Positions 26,691 through 35,622 are shown, counted from the first letter of the stretch. The stretch: 64,000 nucleotides of DNA from Candidatus Heimdallarchaeota archaeon (GCA_019894765.1 JAGXNT010000022.1:17363-81362), one strand, 5' to 3'. The notes: generated by a model from the letters alone, not told the origin. A program made the numbers and translations.

Positions 26691-27830
26691 ATGCAAATGG
26701 ATTCTGACTCCTCAAAAAATAGTGAACAAGATACTCTTTATGATAAAAAAATAAGCATTAGAAATAATCTTACTGAGGATACAGCACAATTCCATTTGAA
26801 AATTGCTGGAAATAAAATCTCTGCAGCGAGAATCGTTGGTACGTTCGATAATTATCGTGAATACAATAAAACTCTAAGAAATAACTCATGGGAAAAAGGA
26901 TTAAACATTTCTCTTGAAAACGTCACCCAGTATCCTTATCACCTTCAAATTGCTTATGCTCAAACCTTTGAAAAATTATTGAAAAACACCTTAGAAGTTA
27001 CAAGCAGATCGAAATATCTTCGAACAATAATCTTAGAGTTGGAAAGGATTTCTTGTCATCTATCAATCATAGGTGTTTTAGGAAATGGTGTTTCTTATCC
27101 ATATCTCTACTCAAAAGCAAGTTCCATACGTAAAACTGTTCTTAATTTACTAAATGATTTGACTAATAGTTCTAATGGGAAATCCTACATTATTATTGGT
27201 GGAGTTGCTAGAGATTTTGATCTTAAAGAAATCAGAGGGTTAAATGCTGCTTTGGATGACATTAGAAAAGACAGCATAAATATGAGAAAGATTTTTTCTC
27301 GAAATTCCATTTTAAAGGGATTACTTCAAGATGTTGGATTCTTATCTCGAGATTCAGCTAATAAATTATCTTTAGTAGGTCCTTTTGCTAGAGCCTCTGG
27401 AGTAACAGCTGATGTTAGAAAAACAGATCCATATGCTGCATATGAAACAGTCCTATTCAGTGTTCCTGTGTATGATTCTTGTGATCTTTATGGGGAAATT
27501 ATGATACGTCTTGATGAGATCATTGAATCAATATTTATTATAAAGCAACTTCTTGGAAACCTACCTGAAGGTAAATTAGTGCAGGAATTTACTCTTAGTG
27601 AAATTCCTGCAAGTAATTCTATTGTTCGTATTGAAACTCCATCTGGAGAGCTTTTTAGTTTTGCAATTAGCAAGAAGGGTTCACTTACAGATAAACCGGT
27701 GAATTATCACATTGTCTCTCCAATTAAAGTAAACATACAAGGGATACTCTCTCGATTATCCGGTGAATCATTTGATAATTTATCTACTATCTTACTTTTT
27801 ATAGGTGAAGGATGGAGTACTTTTATTTAG
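26691..27830 (+). CDS. NuoD/[NiFe]-hydrogenase large-subunit-like protein lacking metal ligands
   Basis: 379 residues that follow the complex I 49-kDa/HycE/EchE family from end to end. Matching segments are RTIILELERISCHLSIIG (111-128), IIIGGVARDFDL (168-178), GPFARASGVTADVRKTDPYAAY (230-251) and IMIRLDEIIESIFIIKQLLGNLPEG. Neither CxxC pair that holds Ni-Fe in hydrogenases is present; the C-terminus ends IGEGWSTFI instead of DPCxxC. The quinone-site His and Tyr of NuoD are not recognisable either. So it is neither a hydrogenase nor an ordinary quinone reductase, but resembles the 'energy-converting hydrogenase-related' (Ehr) type. The NuoH-like gene follows at 29053. Confidence 0.85.
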   Translation: MQMDSDSSKNSEQDTLYDKKISIRNNLTEDTAQFHLKIAGNKISAARIVGTFDNYREYNKTLRNNSWEKGLNISLENVTQYPYHLQIAYAQTFEKLLKNTLEVTSRSKYLRTIILELERISCHLSIIGVLGNGVSYPYLYSKASSIRKTVLNLLNDLTNSSNGKSYIIIGGVARDFDLKEIRGLNAALDDIRKDSINMRKIFSRNSILKGLLQDVGFLSRDSANKLSLVGPFARASGVTADVRKTDPYAAYETVLFSVPVYDSCDLYGEIMIRLDEIIESIFIIKQLLGNLPEGKLVQEFTLSEIPASNSIVRIETPSGELFSFAISKKGSLTDKPVNYHIVSPIKVNIQGILSRLSGESFDNLSTILLFIGEGWSTFI

Positions 27831-27851
27831 ATTTGCAAAAAATTTGGCAGT

Positions 27852-28886
27852 CTATTCTTTTATTGGATGATATTTTTCAGTAGATTTTCTATCTAGTTTT
27901 GATAAATTTTTAATGGAATGAATAAACTTACGAAGATTTTTACTTTCAAAAATTAAGAAGAGAACAATTGTAAATGAAATTCCACCTATAATCCAATGAA
28001 CTGAACCCATCTCTCTTCCGGGTTCTTCAAATGAACTTGAAACAATATCAATACTTTTTGAAATAGTGACAACACCACTCGCGGCATTTGGAAAACTATT
28101 TTTTTGTTTTGCTTTCGAAATCGTTGTTCCAGAAACCAATAAACCATCTGAATATCCAAAAGAAAGCATCGTTTGTTTTTCGAATTCACCGAAATAGACA
28201 TACTTTCCTAAATAATCTGAAAAAATGAATTCTTCATATAGTGTAACATCAGAAAGCAAATTAGTGACATTTCGTACTCCCTCAAAAGTTGAAACGAGAC
28301 TATAATTTGCTATATGATAATTATTTGCATTTATTGTGAGGTTTTCTCCAATCGTAAGATTGGCTTTTGTCCAGAAAAAGGCGGTAGTGTTTAACGGATA
28401 ATAAGATGTGTTAGTTGATGTTGATATTCTATGTGTTAAACTATTAATTGTTATGTTTTCTTTTGACAGGCTTATAGTTTCAGTTGAATATCTTTCTATT
28501 GACTGGTTTTCGTTTATCATTAATTCTTCATATGAGGAATATGAATAGTGTTCTTCAACATCAAATTTTATATCATCATTTGTCATGTTCATTATTTTTA
28601 TTGAAATTCCAGTTAATTCTTCTATAGTCCATCTTAGAGCAGTATAATTTACAGTTTCTATTGAAAGATTGTTGTTTTTCTCAGAATATAGTCCTGTAAT
28701 GTTTCCTTCGAAATAAAATTTGTTTGCTTCTTCGTATGAAAATATATCATCTATCCTGAACATAAAATGATTAGTAGCAGTATCATCCAAGAGTTTTGCA
28801 CTTGAAACAGAATTTGTGCTTACAATTAATATGCAAAATATTACAGAAATAAGAGAACGACAAATTTGTTTGTAATTTTTTTGCAT
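27852..28886 (-). CDS. Secreted/surface glycoprotein-like protein with signal peptide and C-terminal anchor
   Basis: 344 residues: an N-terminal signal peptide (SLISVIFCILIVSTNSVSSA), about 270 extracellular residues with many N-x-S/T sequons, and one C-terminal membrane helix (HWIIGGISFTIVLFLIFE). A short basic cytosolic tail follows. This is a type I single-pass architecture with probable N-glycosylation. I recognise no domain. It lies on the opposite strand between the NuoD-like and NuoH-like genes, so it splits what might otherwise be one operon. Confidence 0.75.
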   Translation of the reverse strand: MQKNYKQICRSLISVIFCILIVSTNSVSSAKLLDDTATNHFMFRIDDIFSYEEANKFYFEGNITGLYSEKNNNLSIETVNYTALRWTIEELTGISIKIMNMTNDDIKFDVEEHYSYSSYEELMINENQSIERYSTETISLSKENITINSLTHRISTSTNTSYYPLNTTAFFWTKANLTIGENLTINANNYHIANYSLVSTFEGVRNVTNLLSDVTLYEEFIFSDYLGKYVYFGEFEKQTMLSFGYSDGLLVSGTTISKAKQKNSFPNAASGVVTISKSIDIVSSSFEEPGREMGSVHWIIGGISFTIVLFLIFESKNLRKFIHSIKNLSKLDRKSTEKYHPIKE

Positions 28887-29052
28887 GTCTTAATTGCTCC
28901 TAACAGTTATAGTCGAATTAATTCGTCAAAAGATTTTTAGCATTTCTTAATTAATCATTTAGATAATAGATATCCATTAATATTAACTATAGCAAACTAG
29001 ATTAAATTACCTTCCATATGGTACGAAATATAGGTAAATGGAGAAATGCTAG

Positions 29053-30093
29053 ATGTTAAGTACCTGGTTTGAAATTACAATATTCCCGGGATTTATTTTT
29101 ATAATTATTCTAGCACTCTTAAGTGAACAAATTAATAGCAGGCTTAATTCTCGCTTTTTCATTAGTATTGAAAAAACACCAATGTTTATTCCGATGATTG
29201 AAAACTTCAAACTCTATCTAAAGGGAGAAAAAGAGAGCACGAGTAAAAAAACAATTTTACAAAGTATAATTTTAGTGCTAATGGTTGCTTTACCATTATT
29301 TGCTTCTCTATTACTTCCAATCAACCTTTGGGGGACTTTACCTAGTTGGGCTGGTGTCTATGGAGGGTATCCAGGTACGAATAAAGGAGTTGTTGGTGTG
29401 ATTTCCTTTGAAGGAGATCTCTTATTCTTGTTTGCAATAATACTGTTTTTTGGGTTTCTCACATTTTTAGCTCAATATTTGAATAAGCAACATTTCGCAA
29501 AAGAATCTCTTACAAAAACTTTTACTTTTATGATATTTGATATTCCATTATTGTTTGTTCTAGTAAGTGCTATCATTGCAAAGAGATCTTTAAGTTTAAC
29601 ATTGCTTGCTGAGGATATTCGAAGAATTGTAAATTTCAATCTAGCTTTTGGATTAGTATTTTTACTCCCAATCGCGATTAGTGTATCGTTGTTTTGTTTA
29701 GCAATGAAATTTGATCAACCATATTTTGATCGAATTAACACTACTGGAATCATAAGAAGTAATGCTCCAACTCCTAAGAACTGGAAATTAAATTTATGGA
29801 ATCTATCTATGAGACTTATGGAAGTTGTAATTGCAGGTTTAATTGTCACAGTTTTTCTGGGAGGATCCTATTTACCCATTCCAATACATGGAGATTTTCA
29901 AATACTAGTTAACACCGCGAATTTTATTCTCAAATGCCTTGTAGTATTAATGATTACTACAATAATTAGAGCTTTGAGACCTCGAATGAGAATAAATCAA
30001 ACATTTAATTTTGCTTTGAAAGTCTTAACACCTTTAAGCTTTCTTTCTATCCTCCTTACTGGAGGGTACATTGGATTAGTTGGCTTAAATTGA
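29053..30093 (+). CDS. NuoH/HycD/EchB-like membrane subunit
   Basis: 346 residues with about eight membrane helices. The N-terminal EITIFPGFIFIIILALLSEQINSRLNSRF, followed by FIPMIENFKLYLKGEKES, mirrors the group 4 hydrogenase/complex I subunit 1 pattern (R..R.GP..QP..D..KL..KE). Near the end, IIRALRPRMRINQTFNFALKVLTPLSF matches the NuoH C-terminal (R...PR.R.DQ.....K..LPL). In complex I this subunit forms the quinone chamber and links the peripheral arm to the proton path. GGAG lies 9 nt before the ATG. No antiporter-like NuoL/M/N or small Fe-S subunit is nearby. Confidence 0.8.
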   Translation: MLSTWFEITIFPGFIFIIILALLSEQINSRLNSRFFISIEKTPMFIPMIENFKLYLKGEKESTSKKTILQSIILVLMVALPLFASLLLPINLWGTLPSWAGVYGGYPGTNKGVVGVISFEGDLLFLFAIILFFGFLTFLAQYLNKQHFAKESLTKTFTFMIFDIPLLFVLVSAIIAKRSLSLTLLAEDIRRIVNFNLAFGLVFLLPIAISVSLFCLAMKFDQPYFDRINTTGIIRSNAPTPKNWKLNLWNLSMRLMEVVIAGLIVTVFLGGSYLPIPIHGDFQILVNTANFILKCLVVLMITTIIRALRPRMRINQTFNFALKVLTPLSFLSILLTGGYIGLVGLN

Positions 30094-30160
30094 ATTGGGT
30101 GAATGATTACGTTAATAAAACATAATGCAATATTCTTTCTTGTAATAGGTGAAGTTTGCC

Positions 30161-30778
30161 ATGGTTAGCGACTCATTTCAATTAGCAATGTTCATTATTT
30201 CACCAATCATACTTATTCTAGATGCTATTGTAATTACAACAGGAATTTTCAGAAAACTCTTACGAAAAGAAAAAGAAGATGTTGAAGAACGAGACAGACT
30301 TTTCTCTATGGTAGATGTTATGGAGAAAATAGGTATTGGTCTTGGTATTCTTACATTAATTTTGGCTGGATTTCTTGCAGTTAACATTCCTCAAGCAGGC
30401 GCATGGTTAGGTTGGTTCAATCCAATTACTATCATTTTTCTAGTTATTATCGGATGCTTATTAGCACTAAGAACCTTAGATGATACTCCTGTCACAGCTC
30501 TTATTGCGATACTCGCGGGATTGTTAGGTGCTGCGGTTTTCGCAGCAGTTTTCGGTGATGCTGGTTATGGTAAATGGATTTACTTTGCAGTGTTCCTGGC
30601 AGTTGATGTAATTGTCTTTATGTTAGTACGAATGTTGACAAAACAAATGGCTATGATTGGTAGAATTCTGAATTGGTTCCCTGTAGCAATTATCGTAGTT
30701 TTTGCTTGCTTAGGCTGGGGAATATTTCAAATAGTTTTGTTAGTTATTCATGGGGTAAATCTGATAATACTGCCCTAA
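30161..30778 (+). CDS. Multi-pass membrane protein downstream of NuoH-like gene, unknown
   Basis: About 205 residues from ATG 30161 (GGTG 8 nt before; GTG 30149 is part of that site). There are six predicted membrane helices: LAMFIISPIILILDAIVITTGIF, IGIGLGILTLILAGFLAV, FNPITIIFLVIIGCLLAL, VTALIAILAGLLGAAVFAAVFG, WIYFAVFLAVDVIVFMLV and FPVAIIVVFACLGWGIFQIVLL. One charged cytosolic loop (RKLLRKEKEDVEERDR) joins the first two. The gap to the NuoH-like gene is only 67 nt, so it is likely a partner. It is not recognisably NuoJ, NuoK or an antiporter. Confidence 0.7.
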   Translation: MVSDSFQLAMFIISPIILILDAIVITTGIFRKLLRKEKEDVEERDRLFSMVDVMEKIGIGLGILTLILAGFLAVNIPQAGAWLGWFNPITIIFLVIIGCLLALRTLDDTPVTALIAILAGLLGAAVFAAVFGDAGYGKWIYFAVFLAVDVIVFMLVRMLTKQMAMIGRILNWFPVAIIVVFACLGWGIFQIVLLVIHGVNLIILP

Positions 30779-30787
30779 ATAACATAG

Positions 30788-30819
30788 GATCGAGTTTCTC
30801 GATCAATTCTTTTTTTCTT
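30788..30819 (+). terminator. Hairpin terminator after the NuoH-like operon
   Basis: A perfect 7-bp stem GATCGAG/CTCGATC with a TTT loop (30788-30804) is followed by AATTC and a seven-T run. It lies 10 nt past the stop of the six-helix membrane protein. Confidence 0.75.
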
Positions 30820-30884
30820 AAAAAATTAGTGGATATTAAATTAAAAAAAAAGAAAATGAAATATTAGATTAAAAAATCTTTAAT

Positions 30885-32363
30885 CTAATCATCATCATAT
30901 TCTTCGTCGTCGTTTTCCTCTAAAGCATCCATTTCAGCTATTTCTTCAGCAATGTCGTCGCCAGCTCCACCGTATTCTTCTTCTAATGCAAGTTCTACTT
31001 CGTCTGTTTCGTCAATTTCCTCTGGTTCATCAAATATGTCGTCTGGAATTTCTTCTACTAATTCTGATGCTTCAGTCTTCAAGGCAATCATGAATCTTCT
31101 GGCAAGTAAATCATAAAACTTGGTTAGTTCTCCAAGATCATTAGCTTCGTAAAATTCACCTCTACCAATTTCAGATAATCGTTTCAATAAACGGTTATCA
31201 GCTTCTCCTAAACCAATGGTATAAAGCACTGTATTAGGATAGTCTCGTCCACATTTTCGAGCAATTGGTACTGGGTTTATGCCTAAGCCATTACCTTTGT
31301 TTGGTTGTCCGTCTGTTAAGAGAACAATCATTGTTGGATTTATTTTTCCAGTTATAGAATTAGGTTCAAACTTTGAGGTCATTTCGTAAGCTTGTTGTAG
31401 TGCTCCACTCATAAAAGTAAGACCACCACCTTTTGAACATCGTTTTGAAATATACTCTGCAATTATCTCCAAGCCAGCGGATTTTGCCTTACCGGTACAA
31501 GCAATGACCGGTGTTGGACTTCCTGTTCCATAGTCTACTTCAAAGACATCAACGTCACCAGCAAAGCTGATTATGGAGAGTTGTTCTCCCCAGCCTCGAG
31601 AGACTTTTTGAGATAAGAAAAGCAATGTAGCTAAAGCTGCACCTTTTATTCGTGAAACTTTCTTCTCATCGAATTCATTTAAGAGATTTTCTAAATCTCT
31701 TCCACCTTTCAAACCACGTCGAAGACCTTCGACTGCTGTTCCTGTTCCTTTAACAACCATATCTTCTTTGCTCATTGAGCCAGATACATCTAGTACTAAA
31801 ACTGCATTAAAGGACATTTCACTTGCGGGAACCAATTGAACTTCTATTTCTTTTCCAGAAGGATCGATGATTCCTACTTCATCACCTTCCATTTCCGGAG
31901 TTGATTCTAAAAAGCTAATTTTAACATGACCGCAACCAGCATCAGGCCAGTCTACTTGCAAGTTTCTATAAATTGGACGATTCCTAATAACAGAAGTCAT
32001 CTCATCGAAGTTTTCTAAAATATAAGAAATACATTCTTCAACAGGTTGACCTTCTAAAGGTTCAATTCCAAATTTTACTCGAGTAATAGGTTCTCTCTTT
32101 AGATGAGCTTTTCTCACCTTTACTCGATCGCCATCACTGATATTTGCAGAATCCAATATTCCATTGTCAACAGCAATGGATTCAACCTCGACCTCGTCAT
32201 TCTCCAATACCTGCACTGCACAGCTATCTTCAAATTCATTGATAAGTTGTATTATATCAAAATCGTCTACACCGATTCTTTCCATATCACGCTTATTCAT
32301 ATAAGCTCTGCCATCTATTTCGCCAACATTAATGACTGAAATATCAATAATTTTCTCAACCAT
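30885..32363 (-). CDS. VWA-domain protein with Cdc48/VAT-N-like N-terminus and acidic tail
   Basis: 492 residues. Residues 1-180 read like the N-domain of Cdc48/VAT: AYMNKRDMERIGVDDFDIIQL, VDNGILDSANISDGDRVKVRKA, then a second lobe with GDEVGIIDPSGKEIEVQLVP. Residues 185-430 are a von Willebrand A domain with an intact MIDAS (LDVSGSMS at 191-198, then a later TDGQPN). The last 60 residues are almost all Glu/Asp. There is no signal peptide, so it acts inside the cell, probably as a metal-dependent binding scaffold. Its promoter carries a direct-repeat element shared with the gene at 38215. The fold call for the N-terminus is inference. Confidence 0.82.
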   Translation of the reverse strand: MVEKIIDISVINVGEIDGRAYMNKRDMERIGVDDFDIIQLINEFEDSCAVQVLENDEVEVESIAVDNGILDSANISDGDRVKVRKAHLKREPITRVKFGIEPLEGQPVEECISYILENFDEMTSVIRNRPIYRNLQVDWPDAGCGHVKISFLESTPEMEGDEVGIIDPSGKEIEVQLVPASEMSFNAVLVLDVSGSMSKEDMVVKGTGTAVEGLRRGLKGGRDLENLLNEFDEKKVSRIKGAALATLLFLSQKVSRGWGEQLSIISFAGDVDVFEVDYGTGSPTPVIACTGKAKSAGLEIIAEYISKRCSKGGGLTFMSGALQQAYEMTSKFEPNSITGKINPTMIVLLTDGQPNKGNGLGINPVPIARKCGRDYPNTVLYTIGLGEADNRLLKRLSEIGRGEFYEANDLGELTKFYDLLARRFMIALKTEASELVEEIPDDIFDEPEEIDETDEVELALEEEYGGAGDDIAEEIAEMDALEENDDEEYDDD

Positions 32364-32393
32364 TTTACATCATCACTGTTCTTTTTTTGTAAT

Positions 32394-32423
32394 TTTTATA
32401 TATGATTACATACATTTACATAC
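32394..32423 (-). promoter_or_regulatory. Promoter of VWA gene with GTATGTA direct-repeat element
   Basis: Read on the minus strand, GTATGTAAATGTATGTA (32423-32407) contains two GTATGTA units exactly 10 bp apart. It is followed after 3-4 nt by the TATA box ATATATAAA (about 32403-32394). The same element, with one base different, precedes the TATA region of the amidohydrolase gene at 38120-38136. Position just upstream of TATA fits an activator site. Confidence 0.6.
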
Positions 32424-32555
32424 TTTACCTTTTAAAATGTTTGCATTTGGAGATAAGACAAAAACTGAAAGTAAATTCGACAACTAAGCTCTAGTAAACA
32501 ATGTGAAAAAAGAGGAAAAATAAAGAAAAAAGAGGATAGATGAAAAGATCAACGA

Positions 32556-33098
32556 CTAATCATCAAAAACAAAAATGAAATCCTTTTCTCCAATTACACT
32601 TCTATCTTCATTTTCATAATGTATTCGGAGAGTATATTCCAAAAACTGCCCAAATTTGAAAAGTCCACCAACGTTTGCTTCAGGTGGCAAGGGTGGAAAA
32701 AGTGGATTTACGGTAAAGTTATAGGTTACAGTTATTTCTTGACTTTTGGTAAAAGTCATTTCATAATCTGTCCCATTTCTATAAGCCAAAAGTGCCATAT
32801 CACCGTAGACTATACTATCTCTGTAAATCTCAACTTTCTTCAGAATTCCAATATCATAATCACAAATAATCCTAAAGGATAGCTGAATATCACTAGTTAT
32901 ATTTCCTCTGATAGTATTATTTTTTATGGTCATATTTAAGTCTCGACCATATAAGGGAATTGTTGCAGTCATAACAATAAAGAATACAGCTAGAACAGAT
33001 GCAGCTACAATTATTCCAATCATTAAAGGAGTCATGGCTTTTCTATTTTTTATAATTTTTGAGAGCTTCATTGATTCAACACTATCCATCTTGATCAA
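32556..33098 (-). CDS. Archaeal type IV pilin-like protein
   Basis: 180 residues. The N-terminus has a short basic leader ending in KNRKA, then MTPLMIGIIVAASVLAVFFIVM, the pattern of archaeal class III (prepilin peptidase PibD) signal peptides. The rest is a strand-rich extracellular domain with several N-x-T sequons (NMTIKNNT, NITSD, NFTVNP). It would be assembled into a pilus or stay as a surface protein. No pilus ATPase or PibD is in the window. Confidence 0.72.
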   Translation of the reverse strand: MIKMDSVESMKLSKIIKNRKAMTPLMIGIIVAASVLAVFFIVMTATIPLYGRDLNMTIKNNTIRGNITSDIQLSFRIICDYDIGILKKVEIYRDSIVYGDMALLAYRNGTDYEMTFTKSQEITVTYNFTVNPLFPPLPPEANVGGLFKFGQFLEYTLRIHYENEDRSVIGEKDFIFVFDD

Positions 33099-33481
33099 TA
33101 TTTTCAGGTTACCAGAATTTTTCCAAACACTTTCTGATTGTTAATATTCCTTTAAAGTAATTTGGATAAATAATAATTTTTCCTTTCAAATGTTAATTGA
33201 AACTAGTTTTACTGTTAAAAAATGATTTTTAAAGAATTTGGTTCATCCTCTATTATTGAAGTAAATAGCATTTTCAGCTCTTTTGCACTAATAATTGAAT
33301 TTATTATAAGATTAGCAATAGGTATTAATAAGAAATATACTCCCAACAAAAAAGACAGAAAGGTGATATTTGTCGAAGACTAGTACGTATCGAAAACTTA
33401 AATAGGTAATTTTTGTAGGGATATGATAAGTCTATGAATATAAACAAATCAAGAAAATAAAATCAATCGGAGAATCTCTCA
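33099..33481. other. 383-bp AT-rich intergenic region before the Ras-like GTPase
   Basis: No convincing coding frame, tRNA or long hairpin was seen. The right part holds the GTPase promoter (33391-33404); the left part should hold the promoter of the pilin-like gene on the minus strand. Confidence 0.5.
33391..33404 (+). promoter_or_regulatory. BRE/TATA promoter of Ras-like GTPase gene
   Basis: CGAAAA (BRE) abuts CTTAAATA (TATA) about 80 nt before the GTG start, predicting transcription start near 33428 and a leader of about 55 nt. Confidence 0.5.
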
Positions 33482-34462
33482 GTGGCAACCTTCTTCAAAG
33501 TAGTAGTTCTTGGCGATGGTGGTATCGGAAAAACATCCATATGCAATTATTTGACCACCGGCGAATTCTTTGGTAGCTATAAATTATCAATTGGGGCAGA
33601 TTTCTTTAGTAAAAAATTAACAGTTGATGGTGAGGAAGTAACCTTACAAATATGTGATATTGGTGGACAAGACCAATTCGCAGAAATTAGCAATATTTTT
33701 ACCAAAGGAGCTCACGGATGCATCCTTTGTTATGATACAACACGTCGAGATACTTTAGATTCCTTGGATCGATGGCTTGGCAAATTGGAAGATAATAGTA
33801 TTCCTAAAGTTTTAGTTAGCACAAAAAATGATGTAGAAGATCTTCAAGAAGTTATAGATGAAGAAGGAATTGAGACTGCACGACGACTTAATATTCCATT
33901 TTTTATTCCTACTACAAGCTTGAAAGGAATAGGTATTACAGAAACCTTTGAAGCTATTTGTAAATTAATGCTTTTAAATAAAAGAGGTATGACTATGCCT
34001 GTAACAGAGATGGTTGATGTAACTCTAGAAACACAATTGGAAGTTCATACAATCTCTGGTTCACAACATATGCAAGCACAACCTTTAGGCATTGGTCGTG
34101 TACCCTCTGAAGCCAACCACCTTGAAGCACCAATAGCTCCAGTTATTGAGCCTGTAAAAGAAGAATACACCCCACCAGTCGTAGAGCCTACTGAAGCTGA
34201 ACCCTCATTTACCCAACCAATTAGCTTAGCCCCACCAGTTGTTGAAGAACAAACAGAAGAAAGAATCCTCTCTACACCAAGAGAAATAATAGGCATTGAA
34301 CCACCTACTGAACCAGAAAAAACCGCGACACAACCAATTACCACAATTACCCCACCGATTTCAGAGCAGATGACAAATGATGAAGAGTCTAAAGAAGAAG
34401 ACAGTTCTTCGTTTTTATACAGATTGCGTCAAGAAAGAAAGAAGAGAGAAGATGAAGAATGA
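33482..34462 (+). CDS. Ras/Rab-family small GTPase with long Pro/Glu-rich tail
   Basis: 326 residues with a GTG start (GGAG 8 nt upstream). Residues 5-170 are a Ras-superfamily GTPase: P-loop GDGGIGKTS (11-19), switch region with SIGADFFSKKL (as in Rab SIGVDF), DIGGQ (Rab has DTAGQ; Arf/Gtr-like GGQ), STKND in place of NKxD, and PTTSLKG for SAK. The remaining 150 residues are unstructured, rich in Pro, Glu and Thr with repeated PPVVEP/PPVVEE-like pieces, ending in the basic RLRQERKKREDEE. No C-terminal prenylation Cys is present. The tail may recruit partner domains. Confidence 0.92.
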   Translation: MATFFKVVVLGDGGIGKTSICNYLTTGEFFGSYKLSIGADFFSKKLTVDGEEVTLQICDIGGQDQFAEISNIFTKGAHGCILCYDTTRRDTLDSLDRWLGKLEDNSIPKVLVSTKNDVEDLQEVIDEEGIETARRLNIPFFIPTTSLKGIGITETFEAICKLMLLNKRGMTMPVTEMVDVTLETQLEVHTISGSQHMQAQPLGIGRVPSEANHLEAPIAPVIEPVKEEYTPPVVEPTEAEPSFTQPISLAPPVVEEQTEERILSTPREIIGIEPPTEPEKTATQPITTITPPISEQMTNDEESKEEDSSSFLYRLRQERKKREDEE

Positions 34463-34497
34463 ATAGGAAACTAAATCTTTCATTCTATTTATTCTAA

Positions 34498-34854
34498 TTA
34501 TTGTTTTATTACCCATATATCTGGATTGCTAGTAACAGCAACTATTTCTTTCCGTATGGTTCTGTATTGCTGAATTAAATTCTTACCATATTCCGTCAAT
34601 GAAGTCTTACCTCCACCACCGGTTCCTCCTCTTTCACTAATTACCACGGGTTGTTCTAATTGCTCGTTGATTTCAGCAATTAGTTTCCAACCTTTCCTAA
34701 ATGAGATATTACACTCTTTAGTAGCTTCTGTAAGTGAACCTGTTCGATCAATTGCTTCAAGAATTGCCATCCGACCAGGACCAAGAATAGATACTCCTTT
34801 TCTTTCAATCCAAAATTTTACTTTAATTGTGAAATCACGAGGCACTTTCATCAA
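34498..34854 (-). CDS. ModE-type (LysR-like HTH) transcriptional regulator
   Basis: 118 residues. The pattern ILGPGRMAILEAIDRTGSLTEATKECNISFRKGWKLIAEINEQL, then VVISERGGTGGGGKTSLTEYGKNLI is the ModE N-terminal winged helix, including the glycine-rich wing. ModE senses molybdate through a separate C-terminal domain, absent here, so this short form may respond to something else or need a partner. It is convergent with the GTPase gene, with 35 nt between stops. Confidence 0.85.
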   Translation of the reverse strand: MMKVPRDFTIKVKFWIERKGVSILGPGRMAILEAIDRTGSLTEATKECNISFRKGWKLIAEINEQLEQPVVISERGGTGGGGKTSLTEYGKNLIQQYRTIRKEIVAVTSNPDIWVIKQ

Positions 34855-35037
34855 CTCAAGTAATCACTGTAAAGTATTGCATAAATATATTCTGAATTCT
34901 AGGGAAAAAACGCTATGTTAACGAAATAGCTTTATCAAAACAAAACTTAAAAGGAACAATGAGTAGATGATTGATATATTTATCAAAAAAGATATAAAAC
35001 AATTAACCTACCATTACAACTGTTGGAGGAAAATCAA

Positions 35038-35622
35038 TTGGGTTACGAAATGACAAGACCAGCCCAGAAGTGGCTTGGTATAGGCTTAATATTTACAGCT
35101 TTCGTATTAATGCTCTTTACTTTAGCTGTTCCTTATATTAATCACTTTGGTACTGAACAAAATAAATATACCTATTACACAAGATGGAATGGGCAATGGA
35201 AGCAAGGGCAACAAACAACATTTAGTGAACCAGGAGAATTATTAGACTTTCCAAATTCAGCACCTTGGTTCATTGGTTTAGGACTTCTTATCGCATTTAT
35301 TGGTGCAGGATATATCTTCTGGCTAACTTATTCAAATAAAGCTTGTTACATTACACGAGAAAAACCTGGACCCATCGGTGGCAGCGTCTCACTCTTTGGT
35401 ATAATACTCTATATCATTGGCAACTTTATTTATGAGCGCTGGGCTACAGGATCACCTCGACCAATTCTTGGTTGGCCTGCTGATTCAGATTTTCTTGTAT
35501 CAACTGTTCGACTATCACCTACATTCTGGATTGGCATTGCATTAGGTATTGTGGTAATTGCATTAGGTACAATGAATATACTATATTATTTCGACACAGT
35601 ATCAAAGCGTCCAGTAAAATAA
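35038..35622 (+). CDS. Four-helix membrane protein, unknown
   Basis: About 194 residues from TTG 35038, which has GGAGGA 7 nt upstream; the frame is open from TTG 35023 but that lies before the ribosome site. Helices are IGLIFTAFVLMLFTLAVPYI, FIGLGLLIAFIGAGYIFWLTY, VSLFGIILYIIGNFIY and FWIGIALGIVVIALGTMNILYY. An aromatic outside loop (NKYTYYTRWNGQWKQGQ) lies between the first two. I recognise no family. It is followed by a strong hairpin terminator. Confidence 0.7.
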   Translation: MGYEMTRPAQKWLGIGLIFTAFVLMLFTLAVPYINHFGTEQNKYTYYTRWNGQWKQGQQTTFSEPGELLDFPNSAPWFIGLGLLIAFIGAGYIFWLTYSNKACYITREKPGPIGGSVSLFGIILYIIGNFIYERWATGSPRPILGWPADSDFLVSTVRLSPTFWIGIALGIVVIALGTMNILYYFDTVSKRPVK

